Translations under genes and position numbers: made by a program
NCBI RefSeq assembly: GCF_009680455.1
Contig: NZ_WKRD01000002.1
Span: forward strand, 62,001-126,000
DNA length: 64,000 nucleotides
Source: Lachnospira eligens
GTDB lineage: Bacteria > Bacillota > Clostridia > Lachnospirales > Lachnospiraceae
Direction of reading: 5' to 3'
The notes under the pieces: model-generated
What the model saw: only the letters and a program-made list of their open reading frames with translations
Database searches by the model: none
Told to the model about the DNA's origin: nothing
Shown: piece by piece, positions 45,951-54,556 of the stretch
How the letters are laid out: every line of letters starts with the position of its first letter
Position numbering within the stretch: the first letter of the stretch is position 1

Positions 45951-46261
45951 TCATCTTCCCCCCATTTAAATCCAGTATCTGCTTTTCTTTTTGCAGATGC
46001 TCTCTGCCTTGTTTTAACATTTTTCAAATAAGATGATGGCCGGTTGTTCATATCTGGTATGACATTCACGAAATTATTCATAAGCTCCATCGCATTCATT
46101 AATTTCATAAAATTAACAAGACTTATATCTTCTCCACTTTCAAACCGAGTAATACTTCTTAATGAAACGCCTGATTTATCCGAAAGTTCTTTCTGTGTTA
46201 ATGGATAACTTATCCTATATGCCTTAAACCTGATAACAACTTCCTCATAATCACTAATCAT
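45947..46261 (-). CDS. hipB: HipB-like HTH antitoxin
   Basis: 104 residues. XRE-type HTH (about 15-70; LTQKELSDKSGVSLRSITRF) with a basic, probably disordered tail (RQRASAKRKADTG) that in HipB proteins contacts the toxin. Translationally coupled to hipA (ATGA overlap). Expected to bind a dyad near its own promoter; a long inverted repeat lies there. Confidence 0.9.
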   Translation of the reverse strand: MISDYEEVVIRFKAYRISYPLTQKELSDKSGVSLRSITRFESGEDISLVNFMKLMNAMELMNNFVNVIPDMNNRPSSYLKNVKTRQRASAKRKADTGFKWGEDE

Positions 46262-46316
46262 AATTAAACATCTCCAAATCCATAAATCTTATATATCTTA
46301 TTCAAATGTTTTTTGT

Positions 46317-46345
46317 ATTGTATCACATTTGCAATTAATTAGCAA
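46317..46345 (-). promoter_or_regulatory. Promoter of hipBA-eamA
   Basis: Minus-strand TTGCTA (46340-46345), 17 nt spacer, TACAAT (46317-46322), 55 nt before the hipB ATG. The -35 hexamer is the outer end of the inverted repeat at 46340-46396, so a bound regulator would cover it. Confidence 0.65.
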
Positions 46346-46396
46346 TATATGGCGTGTTAAGTCATATTTTAATACTTAATACGCCATATATTGCTA
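46340..46396. repeat. 23 bp inverted repeat overlapping the hipBA promoter and the gerA stop
   Basis: Arms 46340-46362 and 46374-46396 are complementary at 22 of 23 positions, around an 11 nt loop. The right arm contains the TAG stop of the GerA-family gene. No T-run follows on the minus strand, so it is not a standard terminator. Possible HipB operator. Confidence 0.85.
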
Positions 46397-47809
46397 GTTA
46401 TTTTTTATTTTGTGTGGCAGTCGTACCCGAAGAATTTTTCTTTTAAACATCTGGCTGTTAAAAGGTATCACAGGATAAATGTAGCTTTTTCCTGATATTG
46501 TCCTGTTAAAGCATACAAGCACTATTGCAAATATGACTCCTGCCAGAAGTCCGATTCTTCCAAAGAACTGCACCAGAATCAGATTGACTATTCTTATGAA
46601 TTTTAATGCATATCCCATCTCAAAACTTGCCTGTGAGTAAGTTCCAACCGTTACAACTGCCATATAAAGAAGCGATTCTGAATTAAACCACCCGGACTCC
46701 ACAGCGTATTCTCCCACAACAATACCAGCAAGAATACTCAAAGGTGTCGACAGCATTCCTGGCGTATTGACCGCCGCCAGCTTAAGCCCATCAACTGCAA
46801 GTTCAAGAATAAAAAGCTGCAATATAACCGGAACCGTTATATCCTCACTTATCGTTATGAATTTCAGCCATTCAGGCACCCACTGTGGATTGCTCTCAAG
46901 CAAAAGCCATACAGGTGTAAGAAAAACCGTAAGCAATGTAAAGAAGAACCTCGACAGTCTTATATAAGTTCCTATCATTGGCGAAAAATTAAAATCATCT
47001 GCTTCTTCTATTATATCAAATACATTTGTTGGAATTATCATTACTGCAGGTGATGTATCTACCATAATAACTATATTTCCATCAAAAAGTGCTGCTGCAG
47101 CGGTATCGGGTCTTTCGGAATATTTATACTTAGGAAACGGATTAATCCATTTTCCCTTAAACATACATTCAGCAAGGCTCTCTATATTCATAGTGAGCGC
47201 CTCAACCTCTATGCTGCTTATCAGATTCTCAATTCTTTCAAGCAACTTCTTATCAACCTTATCATTAATATAGCACACAGCAACATCTGTCCTGGAGCGT
47301 TCCCCTACAGTATACATTTCCATTGAAAAGCGGCTATCCCTTATTCTTCTTCTTAAAAGTGCCGCATTGCACACAAGTGTCTCAACAAATCCGTCTCTTG
47401 AGCCACGCAGAACCTTGTCTTTGTAAGGCTCTGTAACTGAACGCATTGGATAAGTGCGGCAGTCAATAAGTATACATTCATCAAAGCCATCTATTATCAT
47501 GACTGTCTGTCCTGAAAGAAATGCCTTCTCCACTTCGTCGTAATGTCCGTTTTTTTCAATCTCTGTATACGGCATTCCGACTTCTAAGAATGTATCTATA
47601 TCCTTTATGTCCGATTCTTTCAATGAATAAAAAAACTGCACCAGTTTTTCAATTGTTTCTTCCTGTACGAATCCATCTATAAAGTAAAAATGTGTTCTCT
47701 TCCCACCTATTAATACATCTCTTTGCAGAATGTCAAAATTCCTGTCCACTCTTAACTTTTCATTCATCATGCGGACATTCATGTCTATGTTAGTTGTAAA
47801 ATCAGTCAT
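46394..47809 (-). CDS. GerA-family spore germination protein (SpoVAF/GerAA-like)
   Basis: 471 residues from the ATG at 47809 (AAAGGAG 6 nt upstream). N-terminal cytosolic domain with YFIDGFVQEETIEKLVQF, middle block DTSPAVMIIPTNVFDIIEEADDFN, then four to five membrane helices (about 280-450). GerA A-subunits form nutrient-gated channels with B and C partners; SpoVAF-type proteins stand alone near spoVA. No B or C subunit is adjacent, so SpoVAF-like is the better guess. With sigK it implies a sporulation gene set in this genome. Confidence 0.88.
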   Translation of the reverse strand: MTDFTTNIDMNVRMMNEKLRVDRNFDILQRDVLIGGKRTHFYFIDGFVQEETIEKLVQFFYSLKESDIKDIDTFLEVGMPYTEIEKNGHYDEVEKAFLSGQTVMIIDGFDECILIDCRTYPMRSVTEPYKDKVLRGSRDGFVETLVCNAALLRRRIRDSRFSMEMYTVGERSRTDVAVCYINDKVDKKLLERIENLISSIEVEALTMNIESLAECMFKGKWINPFPKYKYSERPDTAAAALFDGNIVIMVDTSPAVMIIPTNVFDIIEEADDFNFSPMIGTYIRLSRFFFTLLTVFLTPVWLLLESNPQWVPEWLKFITISEDITVPVILQLFILELAVDGLKLAAVNTPGMLSTPLSILAGIVVGEYAVESGWFNSESLLYMAVVTVGTYSQASFEMGYALKFIRIVNLILVQFFGRIGLLAGVIFAIVLVCFNRTISGKSYIYPVIPFNSQMFKRKILRVRLPHKIKNN

Positions 47810-47898
47810 GCTTACTCCTTTCACCTGCACATTTTCAACCGCACTTTAAAACACCTTTCGATATCCCATATTGCCGCTAAATCCCTTCAAAGCACGAA

Positions 47899-47924
47899 AA
47901 GGGCAGGACTTACGCCCTGCCCTT
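47899..47924 (-). terminator. Terminator of cysK
   Basis: Arms AAGGGCAGG / CCTGCCCTT with an 8 nt loop, short T-run on the minus strand, 36 nt after the cysK stop. Confidence 0.8.
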
Positions 47925-47959
47925 ATAGAATGTCCACATTTGACACATTTATTCTGCTA

Positions 47960-48892
47960 TTAGTTCTCAAAAAGTGATGTTGAGTAATATCTGTCGCCGC
48001 TGTCTGGAAGCAGTGCAACGATTGTCTTGCCTTCATTCTCTGGTTTCTTAGCCCACTCGATTGCTGCGTAAAGTGCTGCACCTGCCGATATTCCAACCAG
48101 AATTCCCTCTGTGTGTGATATCAATCTGGCATACTCGAATGCGTCATCATTATCAACTGGAACTACGCTGTCATATATCTTAGTATTAAGAATTTCTGGA
48201 ACAAAGCCTGCTCCAATTCCCTGAATCTTATGTGGTCCCGGCTTGCCCTGTGAAAGTACCGGTGAAGTTGCAGGCTCAACTGCAATTATCTCAATCTTGT
48301 CATTCTTAGACTTAAGATATTCACCAACGCCTGTAATTGTTCCGCCTGTACCAACACCTGCAACAAATGCGTCAACTTCTCCATCCGTATCATTCCATAT
48401 CTCTGGACCAGTTGTTCTTCTGTGTGCATCCGGGTTAGCAGGATTAACAAACTGTCCTGCAATCATGCTGCCTTCAATCTCATTCTTTAATTCTTCTGCC
48501 TTCGCAATAGCTCCTGTCATTCCCTTGTAACCAGGAGTAAGTACAATTTCTGCACCATATGCCTTAATTATATTTCTTCTTTCAACACTCATAGTCTCTG
48601 GAAGAACTATTATTGTTCTGTAGCCTTTTGCTGTTGCAATAGCAGCAAGTCCGATTCCTGTATTGCCAGATGTGGGCTCAATAATTGTTGCACCGGGCTT
48701 AAGAATACCTTTCTCCTCTGCATCTTCAATCATTGCCTTGGCAACTCTGTCCTTAACGCTTCCTGTTGCATTAAAATATTCAAGCTTAACAAGTACTCTT
48801 GCCTTAAGTCCAAACTTCTCTTCAATATGTCCGACTTCTACAAGTGGTGTGTTACCTATTAAATCTGCTGCTGATTTATATATCTTTCCCAT
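47960..48892 (-). CDS. cysK: Cysteine synthase A (O-acetylserine sulfhydrylase)
   Basis: 310 residues from the ATG at 48892 (AGAGG upstream); the earlier in-frame start adds 11 odd residues. PLP lysine in NATGSVKDRVAKAMI, EPTSGNTGIGLAA, phosphate loop GVGTGGTITGVGEYL, C-terminal PDSGDRYYST. Makes cysteine from O-acetylserine and sulfide. Single-gene unit with its own terminator and a dyad-rich leader. Confidence 0.95.
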   Translation of the reverse strand: MGKIYKSAADLIGNTPLVEVGHIEEKFGLKARVLVKLEYFNATGSVKDRVAKAMIEDAEEKGILKPGATIIEPTSGNTGIGLAAIATAKGYRTIIVLPETMSVERRNIIKAYGAEIVLTPGYKGMTGAIAKAEELKNEIEGSMIAGQFVNPANPDAHRRTTGPEIWNDTDGEVDAFVAGVGTGGTITGVGEYLKSKNDKIEIIAVEPATSPVLSQGKPGPHKIQGIGAGFVPEILNTKIYDSVVPVDNDDAFEYARLISHTEGILVGISAGAALYAAIEWAKKPENEGKTIVALLPDSGDRYYSTSLFEN

Positions 48893-48937
48893 ACAATCCT
48901 CTTTTCTTGTGGTATTGTCCCACATTTTCTAATATCA

Positions 48938-49036
48938 ATTCATGAAAACATTTCATGAATCTGGTGTTATGTTTATGTAATACATAAACATACTATGTTT
49001 GTATGTTATTATAGGACAATAATTTTGATTTGTACA
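48938..49036 (-). promoter_or_regulatory. cysK promoter and operator-like dyads
   Basis: Minus-strand TGTACA (49031-49036), 17 nt, TATAAT (49008-49013). Downstream of it, in the expected leader, are two perfect dyads: ATGTTTATGTA-A-TACATAAACAT (48969-48991) and ATTCATGAAA-ACA-TTTCATGAAT (48938-48960), plus a shorter AAACATA-C-TATGTTT between. Probably bound by a cysteine or sulfur regulator; the regulator cannot be named from sequence. Confidence 0.7.
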
Positions 49037-49090
49037 GTACTTTTTTATTTTTCTTTTTTAAATCATGTGTATTCCGCTCGCCAGCTTCTC

Positions 49091-49338
49091 GTTTTGGACT
49101 TCATCCATGCCTTCCGCTACTTCAACATCCAATCTGCTCCTCCGGCTTCCCGGTTTTGGACTTCATCCGTGTCTCACTCTGCTCTAACGTCCAATCCATG
49201 TTCCCGGCCTCCCGGTTTTGGATTTCATCCGTGCCTCACTCTGCTCTAACGTCCAATTCCCGCTTCCGGCTTCCCGGTTTTGGACTTCATCCGTGCCTCT
49301 CTCCGCTCTAACGTCCAATTCACGCTCCCGGCTTCCCC
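49091..49338. repeat. Tandem array 1, four 62 bp units
   Basis: Units start at 49091, 49153, 49215 and 49277, exact 62 bp period. Each has a core of about 42 bp from TTTTGGACTTCATCCGTG to AACGTCCAATC with TTGGAC/GTCCAA at its ends in inverted orientation, then a GC-rich 20 bp linker (cggcttcccgg type). Unit 1 is the most diverged. The last unit overlaps the 3' end of hemD; the array fills most of the space before the cysK promoter. 62 is not a multiple of three, so it is not a coding repeat. Confidence 0.93.
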
Positions 49339-50066
49339 GCTGACTTCTTAATCGCTTCCACCAGCCCGCTATAGCTATGCTCACAAGCTTCAATTATCCT
49401 ATTCTCTTTCACGCCCGCCTCAACAAGCTTTTTGCTGCAGGCGGGACCAATGCTATACACTGGGACTTCACCTGATTCACCAAGCTTGTCAATCAGCCAT
49501 TTTATTCTCTCACCGCTGATGCCACTGGTAACAGCTATTCCAGAAACATCAATGAAATCTTTCATTTCGTACTCTGCATATGTATCAACATATTCATTCC
49601 TATATACTGGAATCTTAATCAGTTCTCCGTAATCTTTCATAGCTTCTTCAAGTGAACCGCTTGTTACCTCAGCACACAGATATACAACCTTCCCGGCTGC
49701 AATATTCATCAGACTCTTTCCAAGCTCCAAGCCCGCAGCTTGTAAAGAAACAAAATCAGCTTCAAGACCGCATGTTGTTCTTAAAGCTTCCTGTGTCTTT
49801 TTACCGACTACCGCAATCTTAACACCAGCAGGAAGTTCACACTTCCCCATATTATAAGCAAACCCAGCCACAGCATTTTTACTTGTAAACACAAGCCACT
49901 GTGCATCTTTTATCTGTGTCTCAAAATCTTTAACCTTTATGTATTCAATCCTGCCAGTCACTATTTTTTCGCAGGAAAGCCCCTCCTTTGCAAGTAATTC
50001 TGCAAGGGAAGGGCTTTTATCGTACATCTGTCCGTTTTCAATATATGTATATATGTATTTACCCAC
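49320..50066 (-). CDS. hemD: Uroporphyrinogen-III synthase
   Basis: 248 residues from a GTG (GGAG upstream inside hemC). Two Rossmann-like lobes: VFTSKNAVAGF and KIAVVGKKTQEAL in lobe 1, AVTSGISGERIKWL and VYSIGPACSKKLVEAG in lobe 2, as in HemD although overall conservation in this family is low. Closes hydroxymethylbilane with inversion of ring D. The last gene of the hem operon; its final codons and stop lie within the last unit of tandem array 1. Confidence 0.9.
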   Translation of the reverse strand: MGKYIYTYIENGQMYDKSPSLAELLAKEGLSCEKIVTGRIEYIKVKDFETQIKDAQWLVFTSKNAVAGFAYNMGKCELPAGVKIAVVGKKTQEALRTTCGLEADFVSLQAAGLELGKSLMNIAAGKVVYLCAEVTSGSLEEAMKDYGELIKIPVYRNEYVDTYAEYEMKDFIDVSGIAVTSGISGERIKWLIDKLGESGEVPVYSIGPACSKKLVEAGVKENRIIEACEHSYSGLVEAIKKSAGKPGA

Positions 50067-50069
50067 AAT

Positions 50070-50957
50070 CTACTCCAATCCAAGCATACGGGCTGCTTCG
50101 TGACCAACCGCCTCGCTGTCAGTTCCTGTAACTTCAATTCTAAGAATCCTGCTGCAATCATCATTGCCAAATAACACAACCATTCGAAGGTCACCGTTAT
50201 CCTTTGTCACACAATGTGCGCCAACCGGGGCATGACAGCCGCCGCCTGTTAATCTTAAAAATGTTCTTTCAGCAACAGCTTCTCTATCAGAATTATCATC
50301 TGACAAAGCATTTATCTTATCAAGAAGTTCTGTATTCACCTCTGCAGTCTCAATCGCAAGAACTCCCTGTGCCGGTGCCGGAATAACAACCTCCGGGTCA
50401 AGATACTCTGTTATCTCAGATGATCTGCCAAGTCTGTTAAGTCCTGCTGCCGCAAGCACAATTCCATCAAGTCCGTATGAATCGTCCATAAGTTTGTTAA
50501 TTCTTGTATCAACATTTCCCCTAATAGCAGTAAACTGGATATCAGGACGCAGCATTGCAAGCTGGCATGCACGCCTGATGCTCCCAGTGCCTATAACCGC
50601 ACCAGAAGGAAGTTCTGAAAAACTTCCTGCAGTCTTTAATATAAGTACATCTCTGCAATCCTCTCGTTTCCACGCCTTTGCAAATGTAAGTCCAGTCTCA
50701 CATTCAGCCGGCATATCCTTCATGCTGTGAACCGCCATATCAATGCTGCCTGAAAGAAGTTCTTCCTCAATCTCCTTTACAAAAAGGCCCTTAGTTCCAA
50801 TCGCAGCAAGCGGCTTATCCGTAACCTTGTCGCCTGTTGTCTTAATTATAACAAGTTCAAATGTATCCTCAGGATACGCCTCTTCCATTCTTCTCTTAAC
50901 ATATTCCGACTGGACAAGTGCCAGCTTCGAACCTCTCGTTCCTATTCTGTAATGCAT
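50070..50957 (-). CDS. hemC: Porphobilinogen deaminase (hydroxymethylbilane synthase)
   Basis: 295 residues. RIGTRGSKLALVQSEYV start, the catalytic Asp in VHSMKDMPAE, GTGSIRRACQL, and the cofactor Cys in LRLTGGGCHAPVGAH. Polymerises four porphobilinogens. Nine bases after hemA; hemD follows in 3. Confidence 0.95.
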   Translation of the reverse strand: MHYRIGTRGSKLALVQSEYVKRRMEEAYPEDTFELVIIKTTGDKVTDKPLAAIGTKGLFVKEIEEELLSGSIDMAVHSMKDMPAECETGLTFAKAWKREDCRDVLILKTAGSFSELPSGAVIGTGSIRRACQLAMLRPDIQFTAIRGNVDTRINKLMDDSYGLDGIVLAAAGLNRLGRSSEITEYLDPEVVIPAPAQGVLAIETAEVNTELLDKINALSDDNSDREAVAERTFLRLTGGGCHAPVGAHCVTKDNGDLRMVVLFGNDDCSRILRIEVTGTDSEAVGHEAARMLGLE

Positions 50958-50965
50958 AATCCTCC

Positions 50966-52183
50966 CTACAAGCCAAACAGTCTTTCAACCATATCTTTAT
51001 ACTGCTGCTGTTCATTTTCTTCCACATTTTTCAATTCTTCAATCGGTTCTTTTAACAATCTGTGTAGTGACGACTTAAGAATTTTCTTTAAGATTACCCT
51101 GTCATGGTCTGAAAGGTCAATCTTGCGGTTAAGATAATCATAGCTGTCCTGTACTATCTCATCACATTTTTTGCCAAGTGACTGGATAGTTGTATCCATT
51201 CTGCTTGATGTGAGCCATTTCTTTGTTTCCGCTATATACTCATCAATCACGCACTGGCTTTCCTTTAGCAAATGTGCCCTCTCGTTCTGATTAGACTTCA
51301 CAATCCCACCTATCCTGTCAAGATCAATAAGAGTAACTCCACAAATGTCACCTGAAGATTTTTCTATATCTCTTGGTGCAGCAAGATCAAGAAGTGTCAT
51401 CTTTTTACCCTCTGATAATTCAGAAGCTCTAATAACCAGGTGAGGTGATGAAGTCGCTGAGACAACTATATCACTGCTTTTAAGTGCTTCTGTTTTCTTA
51501 TCATATGCAATAACCTCAATCTGTGAAAACTCCTTAAGCAACGCCTTCGCATGCTGATAAGTTCTTGAACACACTGTTACATCAGCGCCATATTCTGCCA
51601 GATATCTTATGGCGAGAGCCGCGGTTTTGCCGCTTCCTATAACGAGTGCATGCTTTCCTGATATGCCACATACTCTGTCTAACTCCTGAATACCGACATA
51701 GCATACAGATACTGGTTTTTCACTTACCTTATACTCTGTCTTAATCCGCTTTGCACAGCTTACCGCTTCTCTTACTATATAATTAAGCTCTTTCCCGCTG
51801 TGTCCAAGCGTTCTTGAAAGGTCTGCCGCATCCTTTAACTGGCCTAGTATCTGATCCTCTCCAAGCACCATGCTTTCAAGTCCGGCGGCTATGCAAAACA
51901 GATATACCAGTGCTTCTTCACCACATTTGACACCAGCTAATTTAGTATCAGTAAGTCCAAAATAATCATTGAATAAATCGAACATTACTTGTACAAATGT
52001 TTCATCCTCATACAGATAAAACACTTCGCATCTGTTGCATGTTGAAAGGCAAATGCACTGGTTCACACCTGCTTCCTCTGCCTGTTGCATAAAGTCTGCT
52101 ATTCCGCTGTCTGTGAATGTAATTTTATCCCTTACTGAAAGGTCTGTATTCTTATAATTAATTCCTACATATCCTAACTGCAT
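50966..52183 (-). CDS. hemA: Glutamyl-tRNA reductase
   Basis: 405 residues from the ATG at 52183; a GTG four codons earlier lacks a ribosome site. Nucleophilic Cys in CLSTCNRCEVFY, NADPH site VIGSGKTAALAIRYL, and a C-terminal helical dimerisation domain. First committed step of C5 tetrapyrrole synthesis; no fused siroheme domain. Followed by hemC. Confidence 0.94.
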   Translation of the reverse strand: MQLGYVGINYKNTDLSVRDKITFTDSGIADFMQQAEEAGVNQCICLSTCNRCEVFYLYEDETFVQVMFDLFNDYFGLTDTKLAGVKCGEEALVYLFCIAAGLESMVLGEDQILGQLKDAADLSRTLGHSGKELNYIVREAVSCAKRIKTEYKVSEKPVSVCYVGIQELDRVCGISGKHALVIGSGKTAALAIRYLAEYGADVTVCSRTYQHAKALLKEFSQIEVIAYDKKTEALKSSDIVVSATSSPHLVIRASELSEGKKMTLLDLAAPRDIEKSSGDICGVTLIDLDRIGGIVKSNQNERAHLLKESQCVIDEYIAETKKWLTSSRMDTTIQSLGKKCDEIVQDSYDYLNRKIDLSDHDRVILKKILKSSLHRLLKEPIEELKNVEENEQQQYKDMVERLFGL

Positions 52184-52207
52184 CTGTATTCTCACTTATT
52201 ATACGAA

Positions 52208-53482
52208 TTATTTTCTGAAGAATTCTTCCATAACCTCTATTGTACGGTTGATGTCTTCATTAGTGTGTGCATCTGACACGAACATTGCCTCAAACTGTGA
52301 TGGTGCAATGTATATTCCGTTATCAAGCATATGTCCAAAGTATTCTGCATACTTCTTAGTGTCTGACTTTACTGCACTGTCATAATCTTCTACTGCATCT
52401 GGTGTAAAGAATATGCTCATAAGTGAACCAATCTGATTAACCGATACCCTTCCGGCTCCACATTTTCTTACACTGTCAGCAATACGCTTTGTCTTAGTCT
52501 CAAGTCTGTCGTATATATCCTTATTATCTCTTAAGATTCTTAAAGTCTCTAAGCCTGCTGCTGTTGCAATTGGATTGCCTGACAATGTTCCTGCCTGATA
52601 TACAGGGCCGTCAGGACTTACCATACGCATAATGTCAGCTCGTCCACCATATGCGCCGACTGGCATACCCCCACCTACAATCTTTCCAAGAGTTGTAAGG
52701 TCTGGCTTTATGTTAAAGTACTCCTGCGCTCCGCCAATTGAAAGTCTGAAGCCTGTTATTACCTCATCAAATATAAGAAGACTTCCATTCTCATTAGTTA
52801 TGTCTCTTAAGAATTCAAGAAATCCATGTCTTGGAAGCACAACTCCCATGTTAGCTGCAACTGGTTCAACTATTACCGCAGCTATTTCATCTTTATTGTT
52901 ATCAAAAAGCTCCTTCACAGAATCGCAGTCATTGTACTCTGCTACAAGTGTATTCTTAGTGTAATCAGCAGGAACTCCTGCACTGTCCGGAACTGATGTT
53001 GTAAGTGCTGCTGAACCGGCTTTTACTAAAAGTCCGTCAGAATGTCCATGATAACAGCCTCTGAACTTAATTATCTTGTCTCTTCCGGTGTAGCCTCTTG
53101 CCACACGGATTGCACTCATAACAGCTTCTGTTCCTGAGCTTACAAGACGGCTCACCTCCATTGTAGGAATAAGCTCATATATAAGCTCTGCCATCTCAAC
53201 TTCTCTCTTAGTTGGTGCACCATATGTAAGGCCTGCTTCCGCAGCTTCCTTAACCTTTGCAATTACTCTGTCATGTGCATGACCTAATATTCCCGGTCCC
53301 CATGAACATATGTAGTCAATCATTTCATTCCCATCTACATCAGTAATTCTGTCTCCCTTGGCAGAAGCTATGAATCTTGGCACTCTGTCAACTGCCTTGT
53401 ATGCCCTGACAGGACTGTTTACACCACCCGGCATATGCTTTACTGCTCTCTCATATAAATCCTTTGACATCTCTTCATTCAT
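52208..53482 (-). CDS. hemL: Glutamate-1-semialdehyde 2,1-aminomutase
   Basis: 424 residues. PLP lysine in TLGKIVGGGMPVGAYGG, LIFDEVITGFR, and the SSGTEAVMSAIRVARGYTGR block. Converts glutamate-1-semialdehyde to 5-aminolevulinate. AGGAGG precedes the ATG. 24 nt upstream of hemA. Confidence 0.96.
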   Translation of the reverse strand: MNEEMSKDLYERAVKHMPGGVNSPVRAYKAVDRVPRFIASAKGDRITDVDGNEMIDYICSWGPGILGHAHDRVIAKVKEAAEAGLTYGAPTKREVEMAELIYELIPTMEVSRLVSSGTEAVMSAIRVARGYTGRDKIIKFRGCYHGHSDGLLVKAGSAALTTSVPDSAGVPADYTKNTLVAEYNDCDSVKELFDNNKDEIAAVIVEPVAANMGVVLPRHGFLEFLRDITNENGSLLIFDEVITGFRLSIGGAQEYFNIKPDLTTLGKIVGGGMPVGAYGGRADIMRMVSPDGPVYQAGTLSGNPIATAAGLETLRILRDNKDIYDRLETKTKRIADSVRKCGAGRVSVNQIGSLMSIFFTPDAVEDYDSAVKSDTKKYAEYFGHMLDNGIYIAPSQFEAMFVSDAHTNEDINRTIEVMEEFFRK

Positions 53483-53523
53483 AAAACCTGCTCCTCCTGC
53501 TTAATTTAATACTGCTAAAAATG

Positions 53524-54489
53524 TTACTCTTCCTTTAACCATTTTGCCACATCTATAGCATGATATGTTATTATCATCTTAGCTCCGGCTCTCTTAAAGC
53601 CTGTCATATTCTCCATTACAATCTTCTTCTCATCAATCCAGCCATTCATTGCTGCTGCCTTAACCATCGCGTACTCACCGCTTACATTGTAAGCGACAAT
53701 TGGAATATTGAAGTTAAGCGCTATCTCTTTCATAACGTCCATATATCCGAGTGCCGGTTTTGCAATAATCATGTCTGCACCTTCTAATATGTCTTCTTCA
53801 ACTTCCCTTAACGCTTCTTTTCCATTAGCCGGGTCCATCTGATATGTCTTTCTGTCACCAAATCCCGGTGCTGAATGTGCGGCATCCCTGAACGGTCCGT
53901 AATATCCTGATGCAAATTTGGCACTGTATGAACATATAGGAATATTAACCAGTCCTGCCTCATCAAGTGCATTTCTGATTGCCTCAACTCTCTTATCCAT
54001 CATGTCACTCGGTGCAATTATATCTGCCCCCGCTTTTGCATAAGCAACTGACGCCTTTGCAAGAAGCGGCAGTGTCTCATCATTTAATATAACGCCATCT
54101 TTTACAAGTCCGCAGTGTCCATGTGATGTGTACTCACACAGGCACACATCAGCCATGATAACAAGCTCTGGATAAGCATCCTTAATAAGGCGGATTGCCC
54201 TGCACACAACACCTTCCTCGTCATATGCCTCACTTCCGACCTCATCTTTATGTACAGGTATTCCAAAAAGCAGAATTCCCTTAATTCCAACCTCTACAGC
54301 ACGTCCGATTTCTTCAAGAACATGGTCAAGCGAATACTGACATATTCCCGGCATTGATGGTACTTCCTGTATTACATCGTTCTCCTCCGTAACAAATACA
54401 GGGTATATAAGCTCGTCCACCCTTACATGATTCTCTCTTACCATATCTCTTAATGTCGCATTCATTCTTAATCTTCTTGTTCTGTCCAT
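53524..54489 (-). CDS. hemB: Porphobilinogen synthase (delta-aminolevulinate dehydratase)
   Basis: 321 residues from the ATG at 54489 (GGAAG 9 nt upstream, MDRTRRLRMNATLRD as in other HemB); an ATG three codons earlier is possible, and a longer frame would overlap the ABC gene. Active lysines in SYSAKFASGYYGPFRDA and IAKPALGYMD; zinc cysteines in DVCLCEYTSHGHCG. Second tetrapyrrole step. Confidence 0.94.
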   Translation of the reverse strand: MDRTRRLRMNATLRDMVRENHVRVDELIYPVFVTEENDVIQEVPSMPGICQYSLDHVLEEIGRAVEVGIKGILLFGIPVHKDEVGSEAYDEEGVVCRAIRLIKDAYPELVIMADVCLCEYTSHGHCGLVKDGVILNDETLPLLAKASVAYAKAGADIIAPSDMMDKRVEAIRNALDEAGLVNIPICSYSAKFASGYYGPFRDAAHSAPGFGDRKTYQMDPANGKEALREVEEDILEGADMIIAKPALGYMDVMKEIALNFNIPIVAYNVSGEYAMVKAAAMNGWIDEKKIVMENMTGFKRAGAKMIITYHAIDVAKWLKEE

Positions 54490-54556
54490 GATTATCATCT
54501 TCCTTCCAACGTTTCCTATATAATAGCATTGCATATAAACATTGTAAACTGGTATG

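Noticed and set aside
46340..46396. Inverted repeat as a rho-independent terminator of the gerA-type gene
   Set aside because: No T-run follows on the minus strand and the arm includes the stop codon itself.
49091..49338. Tandem array as a CRISPR locus
   Set aside because: Linkers within each array are near identical instead of unique, there are only four units, and no cas gene is in the window.
49030..49393. Open frames across tandem array 1 on both strands
   Set aside because: The 62 bp period shifts the frame in every unit, there is no ribosome site and the peptides are low-complexity echoes of the repeat.
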